From positions 1 through 64,000 of the forward strand of contig NZ_UTBG01000054.1 of NCBI RefSeq assembly GCF_900580675.1: 64,000 bases of DNA, read 5' to 3'. A program made the position numbers and the translations under genes. This DNA comes from Pseudomonas viridiflava. GTDB lineage: Bacteria > Pseudomonadota > Gammaproteobacteria > Pseudomonadales > Pseudomonadaceae. The notes beneath the pieces were generated by a model that saw nothing but the letters and a program-made list of their open reading frames with translations, was not told the origin of the DNA and did no database searches. How positions within the stretch are numbered: the first letter of the stretch is position 1; each line of letters starts with the position of its first letter. Positions 25,061-34,407 of this stretch are shown here, in pieces.

Positions 25061-25938
25061 GTGTTGTTGACCTGTCGAAGTTACCGGCACCGGATGTGCT
25101 TGAGTCCCTGGACTTCGAGGAGGTGTACACGGAATCGCTCGGTGTCTTCCGTGAATTCATGGGCGACAACTGGAGTGCACCCCTTGAGAGTGATCCGGTG
25201 GTCAAGTTGCTGGAGGCCAGTGCTTATGCGCGCATTGGTGACCGGGCGCGGGTAAACGACGCCGCCAAGGCCTTGATGCTCGCGCATGCGATTCGTGGCG
25301 ACCTCGATCAGTTGGGTGCGAACGTCAACACTCCGCGCCTGGTGATCCAGGCGGAAGACCTGCGCGCAGTGCCGCCGCTGGAGAAGATCATCGAAGGCGA
25401 CGATGCCTACCGCGAGCGGATCCAGTTGGCCTATGAAGGCCTGACCACGGCGGGGCCGCGCAACAGCTACAAGCTGCATGCCCGCAATGCGTCTGCCCTG
25501 GTGGCGGATGCGTCGGCGGAAAGCCCGTCGCCGGCGTGCGTTACGGTAACGGTGCTGGGGTTGGAGGGGGATGGGGCGATAGGCCCTGAGTTATTGGCCG
25601 TGGTAGCCCGTGCACTCAATGACGAAAACGTTCGGCCGTTGGGCGACAGGTTGACGGTGCAAAGCGCCCACGTGCTGCCGTATCGCATTGACGCGGTGCT
25701 GCACATGAAAGGCCCAGGCCCTGAAAGCGCTGTCGCTCTGGCCGAAGCGGAAAGGCGCCTCGCTGCGTGGGTCAATCCGCGCAAACGCCTTGGCGTCGAG
25801 GTGGCACGTTCTGCTGTAGACGCGCAACTGCACGTTCCAGGGGTTTCACGCGTTGAGTTGATCGACTGGCAGGATCTTGCTCCCACGCAGGCACAGGCGG
25901 CGTTCTGCACTGGCTACAGCGTCAAGCTGGGGGAGTGA
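25057..25938 (+). CDS. Baseplate protein J
   Basis: The 293-aa protein shows VDLSKLPAPDVLESLDFEEV, the LLEASAYARIGDRARVNDAA helix and the YRERIQLAYEGLTTAGPRNSY stretch of P2 gpJ, the wedge protein homologous to T4 gp6. Overlaps W by four bases. Confidence 0.94.
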   Translation: MSVVDLSKLPAPDVLESLDFEEVYTESLGVFREFMGDNWSAPLESDPVVKLLEASAYARIGDRARVNDAAKALMLAHAIRGDLDQLGANVNTPRLVIQAEDLRAVPPLEKIIEGDDAYRERIQLAYEGLTTAGPRNSYKLHARNASALVADASAESPSPACVTVTVLGLEGDGAIGPELLAVVARALNDENVRPLGDRLTVQSAHVLPYRIDAVLHMKGPGPESAVALAEAERRLAAWVNPRKRLGVEVARSAVDAQLHVPGVSRVELIDWQDLAPTQAQAAFCTGYSVKLGE

Positions 25939-25939
25939 C

Positions 25940-26551
25940 ATGAAGAGCCTACTGCCGATCAATAGCACTCAGCTGGAACGGGCCATTGAGGCGGCGAGTG
26001 CGGATCGAACCGTGATCCCGCTGCGCTCTCTCTACAACCCTACGACGTGCCCCGTTCATTTGCTACCCCACCTTGCGTGGGCTTGGTCTGTTGATCGCTG
26101 GGACGACCGCTGGACGGAGGCGGCCAAGCGCAATGCCATACGGGCATCGTTTTACATCCACTCCCGCAAGGGAACCATCGGCGCACTGCGCCGCGTGGTG
26201 GAGCCGCTCGGCTATCTGCTGGAGGTGATCGAGTGGTGGCAGACGGTGCCCCAAGGACCGCCGGCGACGTTCGCCCTGAGGGTCGGCGTACTTGACACCG
26301 GCATTACTGAAGAAATGTTCAGTGAGCTAGAGCGCCTGATTGACGATGCCAAGCCCGTGAGCCGGCATCTGACCGGACTCGACATAACGCTCGAAACTCG
26401 CGCTAACGCCTATACCGGCTTCGCTGTTTATGACGGTGATGAAATCGACGTTTACCCCTGGGCCAACCCCGATATCGACGTGGTGATTCAAGGCCATGCA
26501 GGCGTAAGCGAATACACCCTCGACGAACTGGATGTGTACTCACATGGTTGA
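25940..26551 (+). CDS. Tail protein I (baseplate wedge)
   Basis: The 203-aa protein has the gpI signature LLPHLAWAWSVDRWDDRWTE and IHSRKGTIGALRRVVEPLGY. ATG 25940 is next to the J stop; the longer upstream frame lies inside J. It connects wedge to tail fibre and overlaps the fibre gene by eight bases. Confidence 0.93.
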   Translation: MKSLLPINSTQLERAIEAASADRTVIPLRSLYNPTTCPVHLLPHLAWAWSVDRWDDRWTEAAKRNAIRASFYIHSRKGTIGALRRVVEPLGYLLEVIEWWQTVPQGPPATFALRVGVLDTGITEEMFSELERLIDDAKPVSRHLTGLDITLETRANAYTGFAVYDGDEIDVYPWANPDIDVVIQGHAGVSEYTLDELDVYSHG

Positions 26552-28142
26552 TAAGAATTCTATTTTTGGCGGCATGATCACCACGCAGGGGGCCGCCAAG
26601 AAGACCAACTGCGATGCCCTCGGCGTTCCGTGGGAGCCGCGTTACATGTTGATCGGCGATGCCAACGGCACCGATCCGGTGCCCAGCCCGACGCAAACGA
26701 AGCTGATCAATCAGGTCTACCGGGCGCAGCTCAATCAGCTGCGGGTTTCTCCGACTGATGCCAATGTGCTGATTGCTGAGGTGGTGTTACCGCCTGACGT
26801 GGGCGGCTGGCATATTCGCGAGTTGGCCCTGGAAGATAAGGACGGCGTGTTTAGTGCGGTGGCTAATGTGCCGCCGAGCTACAAGCCGTTGCTCGCTCAA
26901 GGGTCGGGGCGTAACCAGGTGGTGCGGATGCACATTATCACCAGCGGCACCTCGAACATTCAGTTGAAAATCGATCCATCGGTGGTCCTGACAACCCGGC
27001 AGTATGTCGATGAGTCGGTGAACGGCCTTCTGCCGGCGAACAAGCCAGCTGGCACCTACACAAAGGTCACGGTCAATGATCGTGGGGTCTTCGTGTCTGG
27101 ATCTAACCCGACCACGTTGGCCGGGTATGGCATCACAGACACGTATACCAAGGATCAAATCACGGCCATGATCGCCCAGGCTTCGGCGCTTCCGGTCGGC
27201 TCGTTGATCGGGTTTCCCGTGAACAAGGTCGCCCCGGGCTTTCTGGAGCTGGACGGCAGCGTAAAGAGTGCGTCGGCTTATCCAGACCTGGCGACGTTCC
27301 TGGGTGGTGCGTTCAACAAGGGCGACGAGGGGGCCGGTAACTTTCGCGTACCCGAGTCGCGCGGTGAGTTTCTGCGGGGTTGGGACCATGGTCGCGGTGT
27401 TGATGCCGGGCGCGCACTGGGCTCTGGCCAGCTCAGTCAAAACCTACGCCATGTCCACGCAGAGGTTGTAACAAGTTCGGCGATAGCAGATCAGGCGCAG
27501 TTTGTTGCGGGTAGTAAGGTGCCCGTGCCGACCATGACTCAGATCCTCTACAACGATGTGAACGCGACAGACAACTACGCGGTCTTGCCGGCCGACCATG
27601 CTGCGAGCGGAGGTGCCGAGGCTCGCCCTCGAAATCTTGCGGTGATGTGGTGCATCAAGGCCTGGAACGCACCGATCAATCAGGGAAACATTGATATTGC
27701 GGTACTTGCTACGTTGGCGGCCCAGGCGACGGAGACCAATCAAGGTACGGCGAAGGTAGCGACCCAGGTGCAGACCGATGCGGGGGTGGATGACGCCACT
27801 ATCGTAACGCCGAAGAAAATGCGCTTTGGTTTCCAATTCATTAAGGGGGTTAACGGGGCCATTGTTTTCCCCACATGGCTGGGCGGCTTTATTTTCCAGT
27901 GGGGTCAGGCTTCGGATGTGGGGAGGGCCGGGAGTGGCCTTGGCCCTACGCGGGATGTCACCTTACCAGTTGCATTTCCGACCGCCGCCCTGTCCGTATG
28001 GGCAGCCAACGCTTTCGACAATATGACGTCGACCAGTGCCTATAGTCCTGGATCATCGATCATTTCGAAATCCGTTATTCGCGTACAAAACAACTACACA
28101 AGTTCAGCCGGCGAAATTCGCTGGTACGCCATTGGCTATTAA
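26544..28142 (+). CDS. Tail fibre protein with phage-collar domain
   Basis: The 532-aa protein has an N-terminal tail-fibre attachment domain (MVDKNSIFGGMITTQGAAKK to about residue 150), a central tail-collar segment (GFLELDGSVKSASAYPDLAT... GAGNFRVPESRGEFLRGWDH) and a C-terminal receptor-binding part ending SSAGEIRWYAIGY. It should determine host range. A chaperone gene follows. Starts inside the end of gene I. Confidence 0.9.
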   Translation: MVDKNSIFGGMITTQGAAKKTNCDALGVPWEPRYMLIGDANGTDPVPSPTQTKLINQVYRAQLNQLRVSPTDANVLIAEVVLPPDVGGWHIRELALEDKDGVFSAVANVPPSYKPLLAQGSGRNQVVRMHIITSGTSNIQLKIDPSVVLTTRQYVDESVNGLLPANKPAGTYTKVTVNDRGVFVSGSNPTTLAGYGITDTYTKDQITAMIAQASALPVGSLIGFPVNKVAPGFLELDGSVKSASAYPDLATFLGGAFNKGDEGAGNFRVPESRGEFLRGWDHGRGVDAGRALGSGQLSQNLRHVHAEVVTSSAIADQAQFVAGSKVPVPTMTQILYNDVNATDNYAVLPADHAASGGAEARPRNLAVMWCIKAWNAPINQGNIDIAVLATLAAQATETNQGTAKVATQVQTDAGVDDATIVTPKKMRFGFQFIKGVNGAIVFPTWLGGFIFQWGQASDVGRAGSGLGPTRDVTLPVAFPTAALSVWAANAFDNMTSTSAYSPGSSIISKSVIRVQNNYTSSAGEIRWYAIGY

Positions 28143-28156
28143 TCGGTGGGAATAGA

Positions 28157-28591
28157 ATGGATATTTATTACAGTCCTTCCACGCCTGGTTTTTTCAGTGC
28201 GGTGATCTACCGAAAAGAGCAGATGCCGTCGGACGTGGTGGCAATTTCCCTTGAGCAGCACCAAGCATTGATGCTGGGTGAGTCATTGGGGAAGTTGATC
28301 ACCTTGAACGAAAAAGGCGTGCCTGTGCTTTCGGAGCCCGTTGAGAAGCCTGTCGATGTTTCGGCGAAAGAGCGAGAGTGGCGGGACGCTCAGTTGCAAT
28401 CGGCCATGTGGTTGCGCGAGCGGCACCGTGACCAACAAGAGATTGGTGGTAGTACCACGCTATCGAATGATCAGTTCGCCGAGCTGCTGGTGTACATGCA
28501 GGCGCTGCGCGATTGGCCGCAGTCGCCGGAGTTTCCTGATAGCGAGCATCGCCCTATACCGCCGGCCTGGATCGCCGACCAGGCCGAATAA
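28157..28591 (+). CDS. Tail fibre assembly chaperone
   Basis: The 144-aa protein has a small N-terminal Tfa-like beta region (YYSPSTPGFFSAVIY) and a C-terminal YMQALRDWPQSPEFPD... RPIPPAWI motif, very typical of fibre assembly proteins. It lies 14 bp after the fibre gene. Confidence 0.85.
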   Translation: MDIYYSPSTPGFFSAVIYRKEQMPSDVVAISLEQHQALMLGESLGKLITLNEKGVPVLSEPVEKPVDVSAKEREWRDAQLQSAMWLRERHRDQQEIGGSTTLSNDQFAELLVYMQALRDWPQSPEFPDSEHRPIPPAWIADQAE

Positions 28592-28619
28592 CGCCACGCA
28601 CTGACGGGGCGTTTTCTTT

Positions 28620-28634
28620 TCCGTTACACGTAAC
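28620..28634. promoter_or_regulatory. TTACRCGTAA palindrome, copy 1
   Basis: CCGTTACACGTAACA in the gap before the sheath gene resembles CCGTTACGCGTAACGG at 34350-34365. It could be a regulator site or RNA hairpin; function unknown. Confidence 0.35.
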
Positions 28635-28690
28635 ACGAACATCCCACAGCCTCGCTTATGCGGGGCTTTTTCGTTTCTGGAGATTGCTCT

Positions 28691-29854
28691 ATGAGTTTCT
28701 TTCACGGTGTGACCGTCACCAACGTGGACACCGGCGCACGCGTTATCTCGCTGCCGTCTTCCTCGATTATCGGTCTGTGCGACACCTTTACCCCTGGGCC
28801 GAAGGTGACGGCCAAGCCTAACCAGGTGCTGCTGATCACCCGCGAAAGCGAGGCGGTGGCGGCCTGGGGCGAAGACGCGGCGATCACCAAATCTATCAAG
28901 GCGATCTACATGCGCGCCAAGGCGGTGATCGTGGCGTGCGGCGTCGAGAAGCTGGCAACACCAGCCTTGCAGACCTCGGCCATCATCGGCGGCGTCCTGG
29001 CGGACGGACAACGTACTGGCATGCAGGCGCTGTTGGACGGTAAGAGCCGTTTCAATGCTCAGCCACGGTTGTTGATTGCCCCAGGCCATAGCGCGACCCA
29101 GGCCGTGGCCACGTCGCTCGATGCACTCGCTGGCAAGTTGCGCGGCATCACCATCGTCGACGGCCCAAACACTACCGACGAGGCGGCAATTGCCTACGCC
29201 GAAAACTTCGGCAGTAAGCGCGTTTTTCTGGTCGATCCGGGTGTCCAGACCTGGGACACCGCTCTCAGCGAAACCGTTGATGCGCCGGCCTCGGCCTGGG
29301 TGGCGGGTCTGTTTGCCTGGACCGATAACGAATATGGTTTCTGGGCCTCGCCGTCGAACAAGGAGTTTGTCGGCATCACCGGCACCACGCGGCCTATCGA
29401 ATTCCTCGACGGTGACGCGACGTGCCGGGCCAACCTGCTCAACAACGCGAACATCACCACGATTATCCGTGACGACGGCTACCGCCTGTGGGGCAACCGC
29501 ACCTGTTCCAGCGATCCAAAGTGGGCCTTCGTGACGCGTGTGCGCACCCAGGACATCGTCATGGACGCGATCCTTTACGGGCACAAGTGGGCCGTCGACC
29601 GCTCGATCACTAAGACCTACGTCAGTGATGTGACCGAAGGTCTGGAGAACTTCATGCGCGACCTGAAAAAACAGGGCGCGGTGATCAACTTCGAAGTGTT
29701 CCCGGACGACGAGCTGAACACTGCCAGCCAGCTGGAGCAGGGCAAAGTCTACTGGCGCATCCGTTTCACGGACGTGCCGCCGGCTGAGAACCCCACTTTC
29801 CTCGTTGAAGTCACGAATCAGTGGATCACCGAAGTCATCGAAACCAAAGCCTAA
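28691..29854 (+). CDS. Contractile tail sheath protein (FI-like)
   Basis: The 387-aa protein matches P2 FI-type sheath: MSFFHGVTVTNVDTGARVIS at the N-terminus, ITIVDGPNTTDEAAIAYAEN in the middle, and the conserved C-terminal FEVFPDDELNTASQLEQGKV. ATG 28691 is preceded by GGAG; upstream codons in frame are not supported. Together with the tube protein it defines a contractile (myovirus-type) tail. Confidence 0.95.
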   Translation: MSFFHGVTVTNVDTGARVISLPSSSIIGLCDTFTPGPKVTAKPNQVLLITRESEAVAAWGEDAAITKSIKAIYMRAKAVIVACGVEKLATPALQTSAIIGGVLADGQRTGMQALLDGKSRFNAQPRLLIAPGHSATQAVATSLDALAGKLRGITIVDGPNTTDEAAIAYAENFGSKRVFLVDPGVQTWDTALSETVDAPASAWVAGLFAWTDNEYGFWASPSNKEFVGITGTTRPIEFLDGDATCRANLLNNANITTIIRDDGYRLWGNRTCSSDPKWAFVTRVRTQDIVMDAILYGHKWAVDRSITKTYVSDVTEGLENFMRDLKKQGAVINFEVFPDDELNTASQLEQGKVYWRIRFTDVPPAENPTFLVEVTNQWITEVIETKA

Positions 29855-29866
29855 GGAGGCTTCGCA

Positions 29867-30376
29867 ATGTCCATGATTCCCCAAACGCTGTTCATGATGA
29901 ACATGTTTGTCGACGGCATGAGCTTCGCCGGCGACGTGCCCACTTTGAGCTTGCCCAAGCTGAAGATCAAAACCGGCGAGTATCAGGGCGGTGGCATGGA
30001 TGCCCCCATCGATATGGACCAGGGAATGGAAAAGCTGGAAGCGTCTTTCAGCACCAAGGGCGTGCGCCGTGAAGCGATGAAGTTCTTTGGCCTGGCTGAT
30101 CAGACCGCGTTCAACGCCGTTTTCCGTGGCTCGTTCAAGGGGCAGAAGGGGGCCACCACGGCGGTGGTCGCCACCATTCGCGGCATGGTCTCGGAGCTGG
30201 ATCCGGGCGAGTGGAAGCCGGGCGGCGACGCTGAGTTCAAGTACGCCGTCAGCGTTAGTTACTACAAGCTGGAAGTCGCTGGCGTACGGATGTTCGAAAT
30301 CGATCCTGTTAACGCGGTTCGCGTCATCAACGGCGTTGACCAACTCGCTGGCGTGCGCCGCGATCTGGGCTTGTAA
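29867..30376 (+). CDS. Major tail tube protein (FII-like)
   Basis: The 169-aa protein has the P2 FII pattern: MIPQTLFMMNMFVDGMSFAG, then LKIKTGEYQGGGMDAPIDMD and the GEWKPGGDAEFKYAVSVSYY strand. Strong AAGGAGG ribosome site before ATG 29867. Confidence 0.94.
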   Translation: MSMIPQTLFMMNMFVDGMSFAGDVPTLSLPKLKIKTGEYQGGGMDAPIDMDQGMEKLEASFSTKGVRREAMKFFGLADQTAFNAVFRGSFKGQKGATTAVVATIRGMVSELDPGEWKPGGDAEFKYAVSVSYYKLEVAGVRMFEIDPVNAVRVINGVDQLAGVRRDLGL

Positions 30377-30387
30377 GGAAAATACCC

Positions 30388-30693
30388 ATGACTAAAGACA
30401 TCGAAAAAATCCCTGAATGGCTGACGATCACCGCTGACTCGGCAACCATCAAGCTGTCCAAAATCCTCAAGGTCAATCAGATCGAAACTGATCAGCTGAC
30501 GATGCGTTCCCCAACCGTTCGCGAGGTTCGTGCCGCGACCAAGGCCGCCCCGGACGATGAGGAGCAAAGCGAAATGATCCTGTTCGCCAGCCTGACGGAT
30601 GCAGGCCAAAACGATCTGGGGGAGCTGAGCGTGCGTGATTACAAGCGCCTGCAGGCCGCCTATTTTCGCCTGGTGCGCGAAGACCGGGTTTAA
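30388..30693 (+). CDS. Tail assembly chaperone E
   Basis: The 101-aa acidic helical protein (SKILKVNQIETDQLTMRSPT then VREVRAATKAAP) is in the conserved place of P2 gpE between tube and tape measure. Tail chaperones are normally made in a short and a frameshifted long form, and an open downstream frame is present here. Confidence 0.85.
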   Translation: MTKDIEKIPEWLTITADSATIKLSKILKVNQIETDQLTMRSPTVREVRAATKAAPDDEEQSEMILFASLTDAGQNDLGELSVRDYKRLQAAYFRLVREDRV

Positions 30694-30805
30694 CGAAGAA
30701 ATACAGAGAAAGCTGGCTCAACGCTTGGCCCGGGAAATGTCTTTCTCGGCCAGCGAGATCGAGTCTATGTCTTTCTCAACGATGATCTGGTGGCTCAAGG
30801 AGTGA
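30662..30805 (+). CDS. Downstream frame of tail chaperone (E'), likely reached by frameshifting
   Basis: A frame shifted +1 (or -2) relative to E is open through the E stop to TGA 30803-30805. After the E stop it encodes a region containing EIQRKLAQRLAREMSFSASE and MSFSTMIWWLKE, which reads like a genuine tail-chaperone extension. It lacks a good independent start. The slip site is not obvious; candidates lie between 30661 and 30693. Confidence 0.6.
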   Translation: MFAWCAKTGFNEEIQRKLAQRLAREMSFSASEIESMSFSTMIWWLKE

Positions 30806-30833
30806 GCCGCCTGGACCTTTTCGGAGTGACCCC

Positions 30834-33287
30834 ATGGCGAACAACCTGGCGCTTGGCGTCGTCATCGGCGGTGCTATCAGTTCGACCGTCGGCGCTGCCT
30901 TCAAGGAGGTTGAAGGGCGCATCAAGAAACTCAGTGACCAGGGCACCAAGGCCCGGGTACTTCAAAGCACCATTGGCGACACCATCCGCCTGCGTGATGA
31001 GTGGAAAAAAGCCCATGACACCGGCTCTGCCTCTGCAGATGGCCTGCTGAAAAAGTTGGAATCCAACCTCAGAACCCTCAAGGATCAGGGCGTCGAGGTC
31101 GGGAAGTTGCGTAACGAGTACCAGAAACTGGGCCAGGTGGCCCGTGGGGCTGAGCTTAAGGTGCTCGGTCACACTCAAATCAAGCAGGGAAAGGACGGGC
31201 TGAAAAGTTCGCTCGGTCAGGCCACGGCGCTGTCAGCGGCGGTCGCTATTCCCACCAAGATATCCGGCGATTACCAGGCGCAGATGCGCCAGATGTCGCT
31301 TTGGGCGCACACAGCCGGCACAGATGACGAAGGCAAGATGGCCACGATGGTCTCGACCATTGCGGACGACAGGGGCATGAGTCGCCAACTGCTCGCCAAG
31401 GCGGTCGGAGGCCTGATCGAAAAGGGCGTTGAGTGGCAGGAAGCCAGTGCCTATGCCGGCCAAATTGCCGACCTGATCGATGGCCAGGGCATGGAAGCCG
31501 AAACCATTGCCACTTTGATCAACTCTTTCAAGGAGGCCGGGGTTAAGAAAGAGGACATGGCCGGCATGCTGGGCCAGGTCGCTGCAGCGGGGGATATCGG
31601 CGCCTTCGGTCCAAAGGACATGGCCCGTTACCTGCCGGCCATGCTCGGCAACATCAAGCGCTTGGGCATGGAAGGCCCGGAAGCGGTGCGCTTTCTGGGA
31701 GCCAGCTTGCAGTCGCAATACTCGCAAACGCAGGACTCTGCGGCCGCTGCGACCAACATGAACAACCTGTTGAACGCGGTGATCAGCAGTACCAGCCAGG
31801 AGCGTTTTGCCAAGGAGGGCTATGACCTGGCGGGCTCAATCCTGGCTGCGACGAAAAGCGGCAAGGCGGCCAACCCGGTTGATGCGTTCATCATGCTCAG
31901 CCAGGAAATGATCAAGCGTCAGGATCCGGCGAAGGCCAAGAAGATCGAGGCCCTCAAGGCCAAGATCAAGGCGGCAGCGGACGGCAGCGTCGAGGAACAG
32001 CAGGCCATGGTGGCCCTGACTGAAGCCGCAGGCCTGGCCAACATCGTCAGCGATCAGAGCGCCAGTGCGGGTTTGCTCGCGCAAATCAAATACGGCGACA
32101 AGATCAAGGCCGACATGGTCACGATTGAAAAGACCGACGGCAAGACCAAGATCGAGACGGACGCCGCCAAGGCCCGCGAAACGTCCAACCGCAGATGGGC
32201 GGAGGCCACGGCGGGCATAGAAGCCTCCATGATCAGCCTCGGAGATGGTCTGCGGCCTTTGACCGATAAGGTCGCCGATGGCCTCGGCAAGGTTGGCTAT
32301 GCGCTGGCTCACCTGGCCAACAAGTACCAGCCGGTTACGGCGGTGATTGCTGCGGTTGCTGCAGGCGCAGTCACGTTGGGCGCCGCGCTGAGTGCGCTGA
32401 AGATCGGCAAGGGCCTGCTGAACGTCGGCCGTGGTTCGCTGATGGGTAATCCGAACATCCCGCAAAAGGTGATCGTCACCAATCTGCCTGCAGGTGGCTT
32501 GGGCGGCCTGGAAGGTGGGGTTGATGGCGGTCGCAAGGATGGGAAGGGCGGTAAGACTGGCGGGCGGGGTCTCGGGTTACCCAAGGGCGCCAAGCTGCCT
32601 GCGGCCCTGGCGGTCATTGAGGCTGGCTACAAGATCAAAGACACCTACGACAACGCCACGACCCGTGATGAAAAGGCCGAAGGCTACGGCGAGGCGGCAG
32701 GGGGCTTGGCAGGCACGCTTGCCGGCGCTGCTGCCGGTGCGGCGATTGGCTCGGCGGTGCCGATAATCGGCACCGTGGTCGGTGGGTTGCTGGGTGCCTA
32801 CCTGGGCAGCCTGGGTGGCGACGCTCTGGGTGGATATTTGGGTAAGTCGTTTTTCGGTGGCGACGATGGGCTGAAGAAAATGCCCGATGCTGGTCCGCTG
32901 ATGATGGTCAATGCCGGCAAAGACATCCCGCCTGTGCTCGGCGATATGGCGACGTCTTTCGCGCCTAAAGGTGATGGCTCTCTGCTAATGCCTGGCGCCG
33001 TCAAGACGCCGGGGCCAGTGGGTGGTGACGTGGTTCGTTCGCTGGCTTCGCCGCCGGCATCGAGCACACCCGCTGCGGTTTCGCTGATGGCGGTACCGCC
33101 AAAACCGCCGGCGCCGAATATCGAGCAGAAGGTTGATATCAGCGCTCCGATTCAGGTGACCGTGCAGGGGGATGTGAAGGATCCGGCGCAGCTCGCCCGT
33201 GAGTTGCAACCCTATATCGCGCAGCAACAGCGCGAAATCACTCAACAGTTGGAAAGCCGCAAGCTCTACGACGACGCACATCTTTGA
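30834..33287 (+). CDS. Tail tape measure protein (gpT-like)
   Basis: The 817-aa protein is the longest tail product and is rich in Ala, Gly and Lys. Long helices precede hydrophobic stretches near residues 505-530 (VTAVIAAVAAGAVTLGAALS) and 622-670 (Gly/Ala-rich), followed by a Pro-rich C-terminus. It sets tail length and forms the DNA ejection channel. It lies directly after E/E', as in P2. Confidence 0.94.
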   Translation: MANNLALGVVIGGAISSTVGAAFKEVEGRIKKLSDQGTKARVLQSTIGDTIRLRDEWKKAHDTGSASADGLLKKLESNLRTLKDQGVEVGKLRNEYQKLGQVARGAELKVLGHTQIKQGKDGLKSSLGQATALSAAVAIPTKISGDYQAQMRQMSLWAHTAGTDDEGKMATMVSTIADDRGMSRQLLAKAVGGLIEKGVEWQEASAYAGQIADLIDGQGMEAETIATLINSFKEAGVKKEDMAGMLGQVAAAGDIGAFGPKDMARYLPAMLGNIKRLGMEGPEAVRFLGASLQSQYSQTQDSAAAATNMNNLLNAVISSTSQERFAKEGYDLAGSILAATKSGKAANPVDAFIMLSQEMIKRQDPAKAKKIEALKAKIKAAADGSVEEQQAMVALTEAAGLANIVSDQSASAGLLAQIKYGDKIKADMVTIEKTDGKTKIETDAAKARETSNRRWAEATAGIEASMISLGDGLRPLTDKVADGLGKVGYALAHLANKYQPVTAVIAAVAAGAVTLGAALSALKIGKGLLNVGRGSLMGNPNIPQKVIVTNLPAGGLGGLEGGVDGGRKDGKGGKTGGRGLGLPKGAKLPAALAVIEAGYKIKDTYDNATTRDEKAEGYGEAAGGLAGTLAGAAAGAAIGSAVPIIGTVVGGLLGAYLGSLGGDALGGYLGKSFFGGDDGLKKMPDAGPLMMVNAGKDIPPVLGDMATSFAPKGDGSLLMPGAVKTPGPVGGDVVRSLASPPASSTPAAVSLMAVPPKPPAPNIEQKVDISAPIQVTVQGDVKDPAQLARELQPYIAQQQREITQQLESRKLYDDAHL

Positions 33288-33299
33288 CCTGGGGGATTT

Positions 33300-34145
33300 A
33301 TGGGCTACATGGAACAACTGCAATCAAGCGTGAAGTTCTTAGCCGCGGCGGGGGAGACCGGGCGTCGTAGCCTGGATGGCATTGTTGCGCCGGTGAACGG
33401 TGCTATCAGCGAACTAAGCGGTGCGGCTTCGGAGCTGGAGGGGCTGCCCTTTGTTGGGCCGGCCGTTGGTGAAAAGCTACAGCGCATTATGCGCGGCGTA
33501 ATGGCCGCCCAGGCGAAGGTTGGCCAGGTGGTGTCTGTGTACAGCGCAGCAGCCCGGGCGGCGTCTCAGATTGATGAACGCTTGGGTGCTCTGAAAGAAC
33601 ATTCGGGGCGGGCAGCGACGGCGATTAACAACATTGCCGGCAAGGTTAGCCCTTCGCTGTCGGGCATTGTTCCCACTGGGGCCTTTGCTGCGGATGCCAC
33701 ACCGGCGCCGGAGGCGGTGAAACCCTTTCCGCACCTGATGATCATGCAGCCGCGTGATCCGAAACAGCAGCCGTACTTCTTCAACCTGGACACGGCGGCC
33801 TTTGATGAGCTACGTCGTTCGAGTGCCTTTCGCTGGGCCTCACAGGAGCGGCTGACGCGTCGGTCGGCGCAGCAGGCCGTCGGTATTGGGGATGAGAAGC
33901 TGACCCTCAAGGGCGCTATCTTCCCAGGCTTCAGGGGTGGCATTAAGCAACTGGACACCCTACGTAGCCTGGGAGGCAAGTTGCAGCCCCTGACGCTGAC
34001 CACCGGCTACGGCGACGTGCTGGGCGCTTGGTGCATGACCAGCGTTGAAGAAGAGCAAAGCGCGCTCCTGGCCGGCGGCATTCCGCGCAAGCAAGGCTTT
34101 ACCCTGGAGTTTGTACGCTATGGCGACGACATGCAGAACGTCTGA
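33300..34145 (+). CDS. Tail protein U with long N-terminal extension
   Basis: The C-terminal about 145 residues match P2 gpU, the tail terminator: HLMIMQPRDPKQQPYFFNLD, GGIKQLDTLRSLGGKLQPLT, GFTLEFVRYGDD. The first about 130 residues (helical, Ala/Gly-rich, SVKFLAAAGETGRRSLDGIV) are additional to the usual length of about 160 aa. Similar long forms exist in other phages as I recall. It overlaps X by 26 bases. Confidence 0.85.
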   Translation: MGYMEQLQSSVKFLAAAGETGRRSLDGIVAPVNGAISELSGAASELEGLPFVGPAVGEKLQRIMRGVMAAQAKVGQVVSVYSAAARAASQIDERLGALKEHSGRAATAINNIAGKVSPSLSGIVPTGAFAADATPAPEAVKPFPHLMIMQPRDPKQQPYFFNLDTAAFDELRRSSAFRWASQERLTRRSAQQAVGIGDEKLTLKGAIFPGFRGGIKQLDTLRSLGGKLQPLTLTTGYGDVLGAWCMTSVEEEQSALLAGGIPRKQGFTLEFVRYGDDMQNV

Positions 34146-34326
34146 CGGGGATCTGTTGGACACCATCTGTCACAACTACTACGGGCACCTGAGCGGCACA
34201 ATGGAGGCTGTGCTCGATGCCAATCAGGGTCTGGCCGATGAGGCCCAGCCGTATCGGGCTGGTGTGGTGATTGTTCTGCCGGACATGCCGGCACCGACTG
34301 AAGAACTTGTAATGCTTTGGGATTAG
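34120..34326 (+). CDS. Tail protein X (LysM-like)
   Basis: The 68-aa protein (DGDLLDTICHNYYGHLSGTM, then YRAGVVIVLPDMPAP) has the compact LysM-like fold pattern of P2 gpX. ATG 34120 lies inside the end of gene U. It is part of the U-X-D trio at the end of the tail operon. Confidence 0.9.
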   Translation: MATTCRTSDGDLLDTICHNYYGHLSGTMEAVLDANQGLADEAQPYRAGVVIVLPDMPAPTEELVMLWD

Positions 34327-34349
34327 CCAGGTCTATCAGTCCTTTCCTT

Positions 34350-34365
34350 CCGTTACGCGTAACGG
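34350..34365. promoter_or_regulatory. TTACRCGTAA palindrome, copy 2
   Basis: CCGTTACGCGTAACGG is a perfect 16-bp palindrome in the 81-bp gap between X and D. A related copy precedes the sheath gene. Confidence 0.4.
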
Positions 34366-34407
34366 CCGCCAACATTCCCCCGCGTTGGCGGGGTAACTGG
34401 GTGAACC

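Noticed and set aside
28460-30343. 627-codon minus-strand frame opposite sheath and tube genes
   Set aside because: It spans two clearly coding genes and an intergenic gap and has no protein family features. It is explained by high GC content.
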